This document shows, piece after piece, positions 11,586 through 25,051 of a DNA stretch of 64,000 nucleotides (its first letter is position 1; each line of letters opens with the position of its first letter). This stretch comes from Cytospora piceicola (lineage: Eukaryota > Ascomycota > Sordariomycetes > Diaporthales > Cytosporaceae). The stretch lies in NCBI GenBank assembly GCA_023375675.1, contig JALQBC010000013.1, forward strand, positions 930,001 through 994,000, given 5' to 3'. The notes below the pieces were generated by a model that saw only the letters and a program-made list of their open reading frames with translations, made no database searches and was not told the DNA's origin. Position numbers and translations under genes: made by a program.

Positions 11586-12693
11586 GCATTTCCTTCTTGT
11601 AGTCGCGAGGCCTGCTTTTGAGACTGCCGAAAAAGAGTAGTCAGGGATACAAAAAAGGATAAGAGATCCAGGAAAATAGCCTTGCCATTCCTGCCAGGAT
11701 TGACCTGCTTGCCCTACTTGCCATGGCCCTGTGAATGATGTCGAACTCACCTCACGATGGAGATTTGGGAGAGGGACTACCCTCGGAGGCTTCGTCAGCA
11801 GTACGTGTGTGACTATTAAACAAAATTCCCTGCGCTGATGACCATCACAAGGTTTTCCTTCGATGTCTTGCACTGACATGTCTGTTGTTGTCGCCATGTC
11901 ATGGCAGTCTGTCTGAGTTGAGATCTAAGTGAAGTGGCTGTACCTTGTCATAACCAAACCGGATTGGCCTTCTGATAAAATATGATCGTACCTCTCACCA
12001 TGGCGATACAGCCCACATTTGATATCAGAAGAACGCTGCTGTATCTTGGTAACACTGTACACCAAAAACGCAGTAAAGGAGGGTATGATTAGTAAAAATA
12101 ATCAAAATAGAGGCAGGCAAAAAAGGGGCTTGCAACGACAGCGCAAACAGTACCGATCTCGCACCGGGTTATCGAATGTACAACGAATTGGAATGTGTGG
12201 AAAGTCACCAATATGGTCACACGAACCATGGTACTGTAAATTGATAGTATGGATTCTTACAAAGGTATATTCCCAATAGCACACCTAGGTACCAAATAAA
12301 CCCCTCCCCCTTCTTCTGGCAGTGTACCGTACCCCTGAGCGGTATATTGGTACATTGCCGGCCCAAGGGGGCTCCAAAGGTTCAACCATGCCAAGATCAT
12401 GGGCTCATCATGCCGTCGACTTCTCTCTTGTCGCACAGGGGCCGTCAAATAAGGCAAGTCTCTCAGATTCATCGTAGCAGGCATCAATGATGGTGGCATG
12501 TGCAGGGTATCTCCATCAATTCATAACCATAACACGCTATCTTCATCCCAGGTCATATCAGTTCAGTCATTTCATATCCCATGATACATAGATCGTACAG
12601 AGGCCAGCTCTTTTTCATCCCGTCTCGCCTTTGACGGGGCTCTTCACCTTTTTTTCTCCCCTCATGGTCTGTCATACGTGTCTCATGCCATCA
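11586..12693. other. convergent intergenic region
   Basis: Between the Pin1-type gene and the LrgB-like gene, whose 3' ends face each other. No supported coding sequence or RNA gene seen. Confidence 0.5.
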
Positions 12694-15139
12694 TCACCCC
12701 CCACCAACCATCCCGACAAGCCACTCCGTCAAGGGGCTCCGCACAGCGAACAGCACCGTGAACACACCGAACGTGGTCATCGACAACGCAGAATATGGTG
12801 CTGCATGGCTGTTCTGTTCATAGAGGTGCGCCGTGCCCATTGCTGCCGCGTTGATCCCAATCGTGACACCTGCTGCTACTGTCTGAATGTCGTCAGGCTT
12901 TGGGCCGGCGGGAACGTCGTCTCCTCCATCTGTCCGTAGTCCCCCGCCGCCTTCTGGCCCACCATTGCGGAAGCTGTCGCTGACGTAGTGTTCTGTGCTA
13001 TTCTGGGACGGTGGTGTCTCCTGGCTCTCGTGAGGCTGGGTAGGTGATGATGGCGGTGTTGCTTGTTGGTCATCAATACGTGTCGTGTCCGAGCTGTATC
13101 GTACCTCGTTGCTTTCTTGATCACCATGTCGGCGTCGCCTTTCCTCTGCAATACAAGACCGTTCTTTATCCGTGTCTGGGTATGATCTTGATGCTGTCAA
13201 ATCACTATCACCACTGACTTTGATCGTCCATATGCCATTCCAAACCAAGCCATCATGTGACATCAGATCTTTGCATTTCCTCAACAACCCTCCGAGCCCA
13301 CCGAAACCTGCTTCACCGACAAACAGGCCCGCCACGAGCTGGAAGCAAATTCCATTGACGACCACCCCCACGGCGTTCACACCCGCGTCACCGCCCAAGC
13401 TCTCCATGGCCGGTCCACCGAGGGCGATCGTCACGCTCCTCGCCGCGAAGCTGAGATCGCTCGATGCCGGGCGCACACCCATCTTTTTCACCAACAAGGG
13501 CCACGCCACAACGTTGAATAGCGACGCCAGCAGAGATGTGATGATGACAGTGAAACCACCGCGGGAGATGATTTGGCGACGGTATTCGAAAAGCCTGAGT
13601 CCCCAAGACACGATCCCCGCATTTAGTATGGAGGAAGCTATGTCACCCGCTCCGATAGGGATGTGGCCGAGATGAGATGGGCTAGGAACAGCCGGGTTCC
13701 ATGGCTCGACATGGTGGCCAATAATGTCCGAAATGGTGTTCTTCGTTGTGAATGTGGCGGCAATCCCAGACGCAAGCTGATTGCGGATGCCGGACTTGGC
13801 CAAGCCATACGCGACAAGGAAGAGGGAAGTCCAGAGGACGGGATTCAACAGTGTGGCGATCGCTATGAGGGTTCTCCTGTGTTGACGATTGTCTTGACTG
13901 ATATGCTGTTTCGTGCGCGTCTGGGCCGACGTGAAGGTCAGCCAGACGGTGAAGAGGAACCCAACGTCGAGGAAGAGGTCGTTGTGCCGAAGAAAGGATA
14001 CCGGCAAGCCAACAAGGAGGAAAAGTAGGATGGAAAGCGTCAGGAAGACATTTTGCGACATCCATGAATGGATAGCCATAGGCACCTTGCCGATTCGCGA
14101 GGCGAGTGACGACGCCCCAGAGCTTCGTGTAGGACCTAGGTCGCATGATGATGGTCGGGTGTCGTCCTCGATTCGCTCCTGCGCGAAATCTGGGACGCTC
14201 CACCCTCGTCCCTCTTCCTTATACGCCTGCTTCTGCCCATTTGAAACAATCAAATCTCCAGTGATGGTGCACAAGGTCGACACATCGCTGATGTGCTTCC
14301 GAATTCGTTCCAGTCGTGAAGTTTCATCCTCATTGACTTTGCCACGAATGCTGTAGTCATGCTCGCCATCGGCAATGACACTATCCTGAGACTCCGTCAA
14401 AGGCTGCAGTCCTGGATTATGTGAGTTGACCTGCGGCGCTGGTGCCTCGACATCGAAGAAGATATTCAATCGCTGCCGGCTGGTGAACTTGGAGATGGTG
14501 AGTTGCACGTAGTAGGCAATAAAGTACACTAAACTCGAGTTCAGGACGCCGGTCACAACTGTGCGATGTGAGTCGACATGTCAGCTTGCGTCACAGAGAT
14601 CACAGGATTTAAGGTTTTTGTCCGACGGGGGAACGCTGGCAGCGAATGAAAACCACGTACCAAAAGCAGCCGTGAGCAACCCAATCTGCTCTGCGCCCAC
14701 GAATGACTGCCTGATCAAATTCAAAAAAGGTACCGTAAAGCCAATAGACATATGCTTGTTGAGTATTTCCGTCTGCATTCAAGCGTAATGTTCAGTAACT
14801 TAATCGTCTGTGGGGCTTTGCAAAGGGGGGTTACAAACTCACTGGGGCTCTGAGATATCGATGGTAGAACGATTCCAGTCCCTCACCAGGCTTGAAGAAC
14901 AGAACCTGACATGCCCACATGACAATCCACACAAAAATCATAGCAACGATTTGGCCTGGGAAGTGAAGGCCTGCGGCCCAGAAGGGCAGATCCCATACAC
15001 AGGTAAGCAACTGGGCGATGAAGAAGACCACGATGGCGAGGAAGACATTATAATAATGCCTGGCGGTCTCTGATGGGCAGACCCAAGCATCCCAAGGACG
15101 GCATGTGATAGACGACTCTGTCCTGGTGGAGACAATCAT
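12694..15139 (-). CDS. fungal LrgB-like multi-pass membrane protein (PLGG1-related)
   Basis: Three exons, 15139..14843, 14772..14661 and 14558..12694, giving 757 residues. It resembles the fused LrgA/LrgB proteins that include the plant plastid glycolate/glycerate translocator PLGG1. Exon 1 has hydrophobic helices (NVFLAIVVFFIAQLL, IVAMIFVWIVMWACQVLFF). A long charged loop at about 200-300 separates it from an LrgB part with many helices and the family-type stretch SFAARSVTIALGGPAMESLG followed by GVVVNGICFQLVAGLF. A second, low-complexity acidic loop (TPPSSPTQPHESQ) precedes the last helices, which carry TIGINAAAMGTAHL. Introns are 70 and 102 nt with regular signals. The start MIVSTRT is the likeliest; an in-frame ATG at 15214 would add 25 residues. 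Transported substrate in fungi is unknown. Confidence 0.8.
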
Positions 15140-18100
15140 GGTAGCAATTTCGTGTTTGCGCCTGTCCTGTCCAATTCCCCTATCTTTAGTCTTTCCCAAC
15201 ACCCTCCCGCACATGCCATGTGATGGAGTAATTTGAGGGGTCCAATAAGTCAGATATCAAAATGATTTGCAGTAGATGATATGTGTGAGACAGAAGCAAA
15301 CGAAACTGCTGGGCAAAACCGGGAGTCAGGAAGAGAGGTACGAGTGAGACAATGTGCCGGAAGCCAGAGTGTGGCATAGAGTGACAGACATGACAGATTC
15401 TCTCCATGGAGTTCGATGGATGGGATTGCGGAACAGATATAAGGAAACACAACAACAAATCAAAACGAACTCAAGGGAGTGTACCGAGAGAGATGTGGCC
15501 AGCCCAGCTACCACTCCGGATGTAGTGGTGCCATGTACAGGAGCAACGTTGGGGTGGACACGACGTTCTGTCATGCTTTCTGTTTGGACGGCCTCTGTTG
15601 TCATGCATCCGTTGTCCGATGTTGCTCGTCATTATCGAGTCTGATTCGAGGCTGGTCGTCCCTTCCTCGGTATCAGCCATTGCAGGTATCTTGCCGATAT
15701 GGCAGTGGAATAGTACATGGGACCTGAAAATAGGTGGATAGTGAGCACCTAGAGGGCCATGGAGGCTAGTCGACCAGGGACGGCCATGCTCAAAGCATCT
15801 TGAAAGAGTAAGCTGTTTGCTGGCAAGGATCAGGTACCAGTTATCGCCATCGGTGCCGAGCAGGTAGCTGCCGAGCAGGTAGCAACGGACATATGCCTTT
15901 CCATTCTTTGTGACGTGTTGCTCAAGGTATTCCCTCCTGCTTGAGACCCACCTATGTCGACCACAAAACAGGCAATGTATGAGTGGTAGCCAGGAGCCTG
16001 CCACGGCGCGAAACCACTTTCTGCCGATATTATCTGTGCCCATCACTGTTTCCGGATGTCTCGGTCACAAAGACAAACACGCGGAAGTTTCCTTCGCGGG
16101 CCCGGAGCAGGATCCAGCCAGAAGCCCCTGACCTCGCAGTCACTTGGGATACGTGGGGTGGCTTGATGTAAAGTCGGTGAGCAATATGTTCAAGGACGGC
16201 ATGGCGCAGTATAGTGAAGAGCGAAAGAATGGGACGGCAAGGTTGGGGGCCGACGGTGTAGAAATTGATTTCGCGTATGCATGTGGCAATGTCAAACATA
16301 ACTCTCCGAGTTTGCGAGAGGTAGGCAGGTTAACACTGGGGATGCTTGACTTGACAACACCGACATGGCGGCTCGCTGCCTCTGGCCTGGTTCAGGAACA
16401 TAACTACTGAAAGTTTCTGTGTTCCCGGACCGCTCGCCAAACAACGGCTAGTGGTGGGATTTCCCTGCGATGTCATGTGAGCCATTAGTATCAGTTCGGC
16501 AATGTCTTCTGGGTAGGGTCTTAGTTCGTCGCAAGACGGGATAGACAACCAATGCCCACGGTTGGATCGCCAACTGCCGTTTGCTTCGACCCGTTGTTCG
16601 TAGCAGGTAGCCTTGCGAGCCGAATGGAAGGCTGAGGCTGAGTCTGGTTCGGAACAGTGCCCGAGCGGCACTTGAGAAGTCTCCTGTCCGGGGTCCTCAG
16701 CGCGTTGCTGCCAAGCCGACAGTTAACAGACATGGATACCATGCAATGTTTCATTTCTGACAGGACCAAGTAAGGCAAACCAGCCAGGCACTTTATTAAG
16801 GTTGCTCTTCCGCTTTCCGTAATCCGTAATCCGCAATCCGTGATATGTGGCCTAGGTCCTTGCTTGATTGAGGGTGCATGCATGAGAGCTATGGCAGGCT
16901 CGAAGGATAACGCCAGGCATGTCGGTCATGGATCACCCACAGTTGTGAATGTGGACAACAGTTGAGGCTCTCATATGAGTGGTTCAAGGACGATGGTCGT
17001 GCAAACGAAAATGAAGAACAACTTCCAGACGGTAACGCGCATACTGCATGGCACCCCCACAAGCCGGAAATCCAAGATCCTCAGTGTAGCGCTTGTTGCA
17101 ACTACGAAGTCTTGTCGAGCCAGTGATAAGAGATGCCAGTCTCACTTGTGGGAGAGGAAATGCAGCCACCCGCGGGCTATCTGCCTGCCTCGCAAAAACC
17201 GTCTGGTGTTTCCAAGCTCTTACGAATTGACCAAATTGACTGTTGGTTTCTTGAGCTTCCGGGAGATGAAGAAAATGGGAGTGAGGATGATTGGCCATGT
17301 GCAAGATTTGCCAGGTGGTCAGGGTAATGAAGAATGTTTTGGGCTGGGGCAGAGGAAACGTAACACGATGTCCATGGGTCCGTTTACTCAACATGGGATG
17401 GCTGTTGTCCCATTTCATCAGATTCGGCTTCCCATGATTCAACAATGATTCATTTTGACGGAATCAATTCCACTGGCCCTGATGGCGCCGCAGCGGAGTC
17501 CCCTGGAAGATGACGAGGGGGACCGTCTCAGCCTGACAACATCAGGGAATAAATCAACAGCCGACACTTGTACAGAAAGAGTACGATCATGCATCATGAA
17601 GCAACGATACTAGTCCGAACAAACCACAAGCTGAAGCCTGCATCTTCGCTTTCGTCTTGGCCCTGACCGGCAATGGGCCAGCCCTCCTCCACAGGTTTGC
17701 TTGGACGGCAATATCAGCCGTGAAGAGCCCGCATCGGCTTGATACCCAAGAAGTATCTCGCAGGCTCTGACCTCGATATGACTGCCGTCTGTCAGGAGTG
17801 CCTTTCGAGGCCGCCGCATTAGTCTTGATGCATGCAGTGTGACTGGCACGACAGAGTTGTTCGGTCCATTTTGATACCTCCACAAGCGAAGTGGCGTCGT
17901 TTGGTTCCTATCATTTTCCATGCTAGAAGGATTGAGAGAAGTTGTTGGGTTTCGGTGGCGTCAAGAAGCCATTTTGAAGTGTCGATAAGGAGCTAGGGGT
18001 ATGCAGTGTGCAAATCCATTGGTCTCGAAAGGGAATCGAAGGAGTACGAAAGCAATGAAAAGCTGCTGGAAGCTGTCGAAGCGCCGTCCAACTAGCCGTT

Positions 18101-19072
18101 CATGTCCAGCCCGCAATATGGCTTTGGTCAGGATTGCATATCCCCTGCATAAGCTCAATTCCACGTACAAAGATGGGATGCCGGCCTACCAGAGGAGGGT
18201 TTGGTTAGACCGAAGTGGACAGTGTTCGGAGGACAGAGTGGTGATAACGTTGGGAATGTCCAGCCGCTGACACTCGGGCTAACGTTGTTGATCCCAGGAT
18301 TTCCACGCGTTCGGATATCCAGATCTTCATCGAGGAAGCTCAATAGTCGAGAACGCCATCCACGGACACAACTGGTAAGCAGATGGCAGGCATACCCTCG
18401 GAAGTACTCGTGATTCAGCCACGGAGAAAATCAGCTGGAGGTCACATCTCAACCTCCGAAGAAGATCAAAAGATGGAATTGACAACATTCCACAGGGTTG
18501 TTTGGGGGCAAGTGGGGCAGTAGACAGTGGATAGCCGGACAGTACAGAAGACGGACGATACACTGGACGATACCCTGGACAGTGAATGGATTGATCTGGG
18601 GGAACTGGGGAAGATGCACTGACGCGACGCACAGACAAACGACAGCGGTACGCTAAGCCAGGGGTAGATCATGCCTGATTGGTCAACTGGTGTCGTGCAC
18701 TGTAACCTTATCACGACTTCCTCTTGTTGTGTTTCGTGTTTGTGCTATGCTGACTGCTTCACACTGTTCGTTCACCTGGGCAATACTCATCCATGTTCCC
18801 TCGTGTTTGGGCAACCTCAACGCCATCCACGTGCCAAAACGGGTGTTCTTACAGGCCATCCTGCAGCCAAGCCCAATGAAAACAGATACGGACACTTGAG
18901 TACCTATGGACAAAGCTGCTTGGACAGATCTTGATCGTTTAACTGAGACAAATCTGAGCGTCACGAAACCCTCGACTCGCACCAGGGAACTACTGGTAGC
19001 CCACACAAGCCTCCGCAACCTGCACGCTTGCTCTTGCACCTGCGCTTGCACTTGCTCTCATCCAAATCGATC
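15140..19072. other. 3.9-kb region with no recognisable gene
   Basis: Longest gene-poor stretch in the window. Reading frames up to about 190 codons occur on both strands, but they are rich in rare residues, overlap each other and match no family I recognise. A 7-bp tandem repeat and a short duplicated GCCGAGCAGGTAGC motif near 15855-15880 are present. It may hold long 5' leaders of the flanking genes or a non-coding transcript; the sequence alone does not decide. Confidence 0.45.
16814..16841. repeat. 7-bp tandem repeat
   Basis: Four near-identical copies of AATCCGT in the gene-poor region. No function can be assigned. Confidence 0.7.
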
Positions 19073-20905
19073 ATGACTTACGAAGACTTGCTGAATGTCC
19101 TCCGAAAATACGACGTCGCCCTGGATCCCCACGCCATCGCTTCGGCGTTCGACGATGAAGACCAGGGAACAGTCCTGGCTGAGTGGACCAAGTCACACCT
19201 CACTGAGGACACGTTGATTACCAAGGATGAGCTTAACTCGTATGTGCTCTTGTGCTAAAATTATGCTGGGTCACCCTGTACTGACACAGAGCCGAGATAT
19301 CTCGTCCTCGAGCGTAATGGGAAAGCAGAGGAATTGGCAGCCTCAACAGATCTTTCTACTACCCCAGCCCTTACTGACCAGGAGCTGAAAGATGCCATTG
19401 ACGAGCTCAACCGATCTACCGAGGCCATCAACAAGCAGACAGAAACTCTTCGTCAACAGCAAGATGCCATGTCACGCTTGCTGACCAATACCGGCAAGTC
19501 AGGAGATGCTCGCTCCGACCTGGAAGCCAAACGGATCTGCAAGTGGGAGACCGACCGTAAGGCCCTCAATACAGCCGTGAGTGAATTTGACCGGCGTATG
19601 CCCTGTATTTTCCCTTGCTCTGTTCTAATACCGTGATCAGATTGAGCTGTTATCACAGGGCCTCGAATATCGCATGTCGGAACTGGAGCAGAGAAACAAT
19701 GACTCCGACCGTGATGTAGACAAGCTAGTCGGTGAAATATTTCGGTCCGACGACAAACTTTTGTCTAGTCTTCAGAAGTTAGGCTGGGAGCTTGACACGG
19801 AAGATCCAGAGGAGACGGAGAGTGTAGACAAGCTCCGGGAGAAGTGCGCCAGACTGATCAAGTACACTGTCGAGTGTATTCGAACCAAGCTGGACCGCTT
19901 ATATTTGGAAAGTCTGGAGTTATATGTGGAGTCGGACACCAGCATTCATGCGGCCAAGGACGAAGTTCACTCACTACAAGATGAGTTGGAGTCATTATAC
20001 TCGGAAATTCTTCCTGTTGCACAAATGTCCGTCGAGCAGCAGTGGCTGGAGCCTTCCCTGCGATCATTGTCTGCCAAGAATGGCCAGAGCCTCGGTCGAT
20101 CCGCCGAAGCCCTGTCGTACGTAAGTAGAGAAACACTTAACCGAACACAATTCTAGCCTGATTGTTGGTTAACCTCTTATAGATGCTGGATTGCTTGGGT
20201 TACCTTATCGACAGGACTGGTCGCACATATGGCCGCATCGCAGCCTTCAAGGCACACACAAAGGCAGCAGCTTCTCTCATGGACACCGCTAAGAGTGAAT
20301 TGGCAGTTGCAGTCGCACCCCCAGTCAAGCGCCGCAGTACTGTCACCTCGCTGTCGTCGCCGGCTCAGCGGCGCTCTCCCTCTGGAACCAGGTCCACAAT
20401 AACACCAGCGCGCCGTGGTGGGCCGTCGACAACAAAGCCAGCCAGACGCTCCTCCAGTGGCGCATTGTACGACTCTCCACTTCAGCACCTTCTAGGCGAA
20501 CTAGCCATCAACGTTCCTGAAAATGATGACCCTGCATCACCGAAGCCCGCTGGGACGTCCCAAGCGCAGGCCTCTTACCTCTCCAGTACCCTTACGGAAC
20601 GACTTCGTAATGCCGCCGAGGTTAGTCGCAGCGTCCAGTCTACCTTCGAAGACACATCAGCGACATACCTGTCCGACGCAAGGACGGCGCTACAGCTGGT
20701 CAGGGACTCGGTGCTGGCGGAAAGCCCCTATTCTGAAGTCCACCTTGTAGATCCAGGAATCGAGGTCTCAATCGGAGTGCTGTCGCAGGAGGTGCACACT
20801 GTATCGAGTCGGCTGGAAGGAGTAGAGAGGGAGACTGCCGCGCTAGCAAGAGGCAGGAACCTCAAGAAAGAGGAGATCATCTCGCGCTGGGGAAGTCATG
20901 TCTGA
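19073..20905 (+). CDS. HAUS3 / augmin subunit 3-like coiled-coil protein
   Basis: Four exons, 19073..19239, 19297..19576, 19641..20120 and 20183..20905, giving 549 residues. The N-terminus (YEDLLNVLRKYDVALDPHA, then VLAEWTKSHL and ITKDELNSYLVLERNGK) follows the layout of human HAUS3, where a small calponin-homology-like region precedes long coiled coils. Coiled-coil segments with heptad-like charge occur at about 95-150 (ELNRSTEAINKQTETLRQQQ) and 170-320. The C-terminal half is a basic, serine-rich linker with SSPAQRRSPSGTRS followed by another helical region. HAUS3 is part of augmin, which recruits gamma-tubulin to existing microtubules. Exon 2 needs an atypical acceptor (CCGAG) to keep the frame. 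Family assignment is by pattern, not by search. Confidence 0.6.
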
Positions 20906-22443
20906 GGCCGAGCGAGTTACGAAGTGCATGGGTATCGTTCTGGGTGTGAGGGGGCCATCAGGAGTATGGAAGGGCATCATTAGCTGAGCTGGCTACTTAG
21001 GTAGTCAGCGGCCGGATAGCCCCTGGTAGACTTTGCGGGACGGTGTCTCGGAACGGTGCTCTCGGTTTCGTGTAACCCATCTCTGTGTCTATCCCCGTCA
21101 ATATGTCTCGAATATCCGCCATATTTGTACACAGCTCCTTGATGCCAGCGTCCTGTCAACGACTGATGCAATCGTCGTGTCCCCCCGAAGCAATGGCGGT
21201 CGCATGCTCCTGGCCGCGATGGCAGGTCACGACCCCAGCCGCAACGTTGCACGCTCGACGTGATGTAATATCGACACCTTCCTGACATGAACACAGTTAT
21301 CTTTGAGAAGATCTCGACCTGCCGATATCGTATCGAGGGGAGGGGACGCGGGGAACAGCAACAACAGCTCAGGGCCAACCGCATCTCGTCCCACGCCCAC
21401 GTCGGGCCATGTGCTAGCTGTCTATCTGCCCGAATTCATGGATTTCACAGTCAGACATGCGGATGTGTTCAACGGCGTCCACATGAGGGGATTGAGACAA
21501 CAGTACAGGGGTCTCGTGAATGGTGTCCTTGATTTTATGGCACTCGCTTATAAGCGAAATCACCGTTCTTTATATGTACTCGGATTGATTGATTTCTTTT
21601 TGGGGTGTTTAAAGCCGTTCCGCAATTTTGGTGAAGAAAAGGGGGGAAGGCGCCGCGCAGGCAATATTGAATGAAGCCGAGTCTCTTTCCATGTGGCACA
21701 GATAGGCTCCGCCACAGTGAAGTACCTACATGTAACATCTGGCAGGCATCAAACTTATGCTCTCCAGTTTGGCTGCCGATAATATGCAGCTATTGTGATC
21801 ACTTAGACGTTTGTAATGGTGGGTCTATTGGTAATCGTTTTCACAATCTGGTATTAACAGAAGGCGAAACATACCAAGATCAGATTAACTATAGGATATC
21901 ATCATCATAACTATGAAGTTGTTCAGAGACCAAGGGTAGTTTTTGTCTTACTTTCTCAGGAAACTTCTTTAAAACCTGGCTCTTTGTGCCGATTCTGGTA
22001 TGCGTCTGAGGGGACTGGTACCAGATCATAGAGACTTTAACCGCCGCAAAAAATGAAGAATACAATAATTAGGCCGGGCTCATAACTCACGAAAGGCTGT
22101 CGGGACAGGCGGGAGTCTATGCTAATTATTAAAGCTATGATCATTGATGTTGAACTTGGAGTTTGCCATGAAGAAGGGCTGTGGTTTGTAATCTGGGACG
22201 AATGGTTCGAAATGCCGACTCGCAAAACCCGAACAGAAGCCAGCAATGTTTAACTTTCAATTAACCTAGGGTAACGTGTTCGAATATTGAAGTACAATGG
22301 TTGTGATGAAGAATGTGTAAGCAGCGTAATTACGAGTGTTCCATATCACCAGTTGACGGGCTGTGAGAGTGGTTGAATGGACAGACAGAAGAGTGCTTCT
22401 TTTGAAATTCCAAGTCCTGTCACCACAAGCAAACTAACATTCA
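20906..22443. other. convergent intergenic region, AT-richer
   Basis: Between the HAUS3-like gene and the carboxylesterase gene, which face each other. The part after about 21,540 is visibly richer in A and T. No supported gene, tRNA or repeat array seen. Confidence 0.5.
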
Positions 22444-24323
22444 TTACTGTCTATAAACTGTGTCCAGGTTATCGATAATGAATTGTATACCCTCGGCACG
22501 GTACAGGTCCGGCTCAATATAAGCCAAGCCAGTCTTATTTACATCGAACACGATATTGACAGGCTCATCAGGGGTGTATTTGGGCCATTGAAGCTCAGTA
22601 ACTGAATGCAATATCAACTTTAGCATTTCTGACAATGTCATATCATCGTTCACTCAGTGGAGACAATTGAGGGAACGGGCAGAGAGGGATATGAAAGCGA
22701 GTCTGAACATACCCCCAGAGTAGTTTGGATCCCCATGAACAATGAAGCTCACCCACATCCTGCTCATCATCGTCGCCAACTGCCCCAGCGTATCAGGCTT
22801 GCCGACAAAAGGATCGACGGACACGCTGTTGTTGTAACCCAGGCCGATGACATCGTGAAATACGAATGCAACTTCCCTGTAGTGTGCAGCACCCGTCTCA
22901 ACTACAGCACCGTTGACGAGAACGTTGAAATGGTAGCTGTAAGCCGTGGCGTTGTACCGCGCCCACGACTGGGTGGCGTGTCGCCGCGGAGCCTGAATCT
23001 CCACGTCGCCCCTGTACGCAGCCTCGCGCTTCCACTGGTATCCGTACCCCGACTCTTCTGACGGTCGTCCCTTGAGCGTGGCGGGGATGCCCACCTCTGG
23101 TATGTCGGGGTATAGCGCGGCAATGGTGTACAGAGTCTCGTTGTCCATGTTAGGTGTCTTGTATAGTGTCTGGTTGAGGAATTGCTCAGTAGTGTTAATT
23201 CCCTTTGCACAGAAAGATGTACCCTCGTCGAAGTTTGTCCCGATGAGATACGGCACCTTCACAAATTCACCTCGGCGTAGGTGGGTCGTGCCTGAGTTCT
23301 GTAGGAAGTCTCCGTCTATTTGTAGCCCGGGGCCATTGCTAATATCGGAGATGTTGAAGACGGTATTCAAGGTGCTACTCGGAATTGTCCGGAGACACGC
23401 CAGGGGATCTACAGCGTCTGTGCAGCCGGTTGCGTTGACGACATAGTCGTAGACGGGCTGCCACTCCTCGATCGTGGGATATTGCGACATGCCGGAGCAG
23501 GTGCCGCTCTCGCTGATAGCACCGCTGAAGAGATTATCGTCTCTGCCTCCGTACGCGACCAGGTGTGCGCCGACACTGCCACCACCGGCAGACTCACCCC
23601 TGGTTACTGTCAGCTCTCCATTCTCCGAGGGAAGGGCGTCCTCTGGAGCATCAACCAGACTTCTCACCAGATCGTAACCTTTCTGGGATCCCCGCCAAAC
23701 GCAGCAATATTCTCTTGGACCCAGTGCAGTGCCAACCTCTGGTCTAACATGCCCAAGTTCGTGATCCCCGCATCCACGACCTCCTGGCTGTACAGAAAGC
23801 CCCACAGGCTCAGCCGGTAGTTGGGGCTTACCGCAATGAATGGTGTGCCCATCTCCTGCGATTGCTGCACGATGAAGCTCATGTTGTACCTTGGGTCCGA
23901 GTTCCCTCCCTGGAAGTACCCACCCGGGTTCAGGAAGACGCCCACCGGTAGGGCAGCGTCGGTAGAGATCCCAGCGGGGCGGATGATGTTAACGGAGAGG
24001 CAGTCCTCTGAGACGTGATTCCCCAACACCCACTGGTCAGATCCGTAGCCGATACACTCCGGCTGGTACGCCGTCGCGTTGCGGACGTCGGTCCATGTGG
24101 AGTTCAGGGGCTGCGGCTGGCGGAAGCGCAGGTCACCCACGGGAGGCTGGGCAAATGGTATTCCGAGGAAGTAGTCCTGGTCATATATGGGGGAGTAGAC
24201 GCCGTAGTAGGAGCCATTCTTGAGAGTGGCATAAGGCGGGCCAGAGGAGAAATTTCGAGGCAAGGCGAGGACGAAGGCCACGCTGTTGAGAATGAGGCAG
24301 CATAGGCCGCGGAAGAAGGTCAT
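22444..24323 (-). CDS. secreted type-B carboxylesterase/lipase
   Basis: Three exons, 24323..23668, 23599..22713 and 22601..22444, giving 566 residues, typical of fungal type-B carboxylesterases. A signal peptide (FRGLCCLILNSVAFVLALP) is followed by the family start (DYFLGIPFAQPPVGDLRF) and EDCLSVNIIRP. The nucleophile is Ser222 in WGESAGGGSV, the acid is Glu344 in TNFDEGTS, and the likely histidine is His458 in GAAHYREV. Several N-glycosylation sequons are present. The enzyme should hydrolyse esters outside the cell; the substrate is unknown. Introns of 68 and 111 nt have regular GTGAGA and GTATGT donors. A GH78-type gene lies upstream on the same strand, suggesting a shared role in plant-material breakdown (inference). 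Confidence 0.9.
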
Positions 24324-25051
24324 GTTAGCGACTTTCAGATACCGGTATCAATATGGTGCGCTTTGGGAGAAGGCACTTCGTCGTAGACTGGTACCGGTAG
24401 ACCAGGTCCTTATACGTACTTCCGTACTGGAAAGTCCTGCAACCAGCGAAAGTAGTAAGGCCCCTCCACCGGCAATATCGTTGAGGTCTCATGATGGCTT
24501 CTGTGGGGTATCCTTCCATTGGGCATTTAACAGGTTTCTAGGTAAGTAAGCTCACACCCAACATTCGGCATTAACCAATGAAGCCTATGATGATCCGAGA
24601 AAGACTGCATGTGCCACCAGTATGGACCATGCTATTCGGTCCGTATCCAAGCAAGTTATGATCCATTTTGGAAGACTATGCCGTTTATGAACAACTCCGA
24701 TGTTGACCCGAATATGCTGACATGGTGCGGGGATAACCTCACTCGGATGGCTTCTTTGCAGTGTGGAGACTCCAGGGTCCCTGTCACATTACAGATAAGT
24801 ACCGGGTGTATTGCGGAGTGACATTCCCGGGCTCGGAGGTCCTGTCTTAAAACTCAATATGTAGGTGGAAAATATTCCATACAGCGCAAAACAACACCCA
24901 TAGGAAATCATCCTATATTCGGTTATAGGTTCCAAAGATATTCATAGGCCACAAAGGGGGATGCCCAGGTGCACAGTGACTTGCCCATTCGAGATTAGAA
25001 AAGACATAAAACAGTGTTGATCATCGCTATGCAAAATCCCCTTCAACGAAG
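24324..25051. other. intergenic region, carboxylesterase promoter / GH78 3' side
   Basis: Separates two genes on the minus strand. No coding sequence supported; a promoter for the esterase gene is expected here. Confidence 0.5.

Noticed and set aside
15471..16046. 191-codon minus-strand frame upstream of the LrgB-like gene
   Set aside because: Considered as an extra N-terminal exon; no in-frame splice to the LrgB-like start was convincing and the sequence is not protein-like.
16975..17448. 157- and 153-codon frames on opposite strands in the gene-poor region
   Set aside because: Mutually overlapping, with no motif or codon bias; treated as chance.
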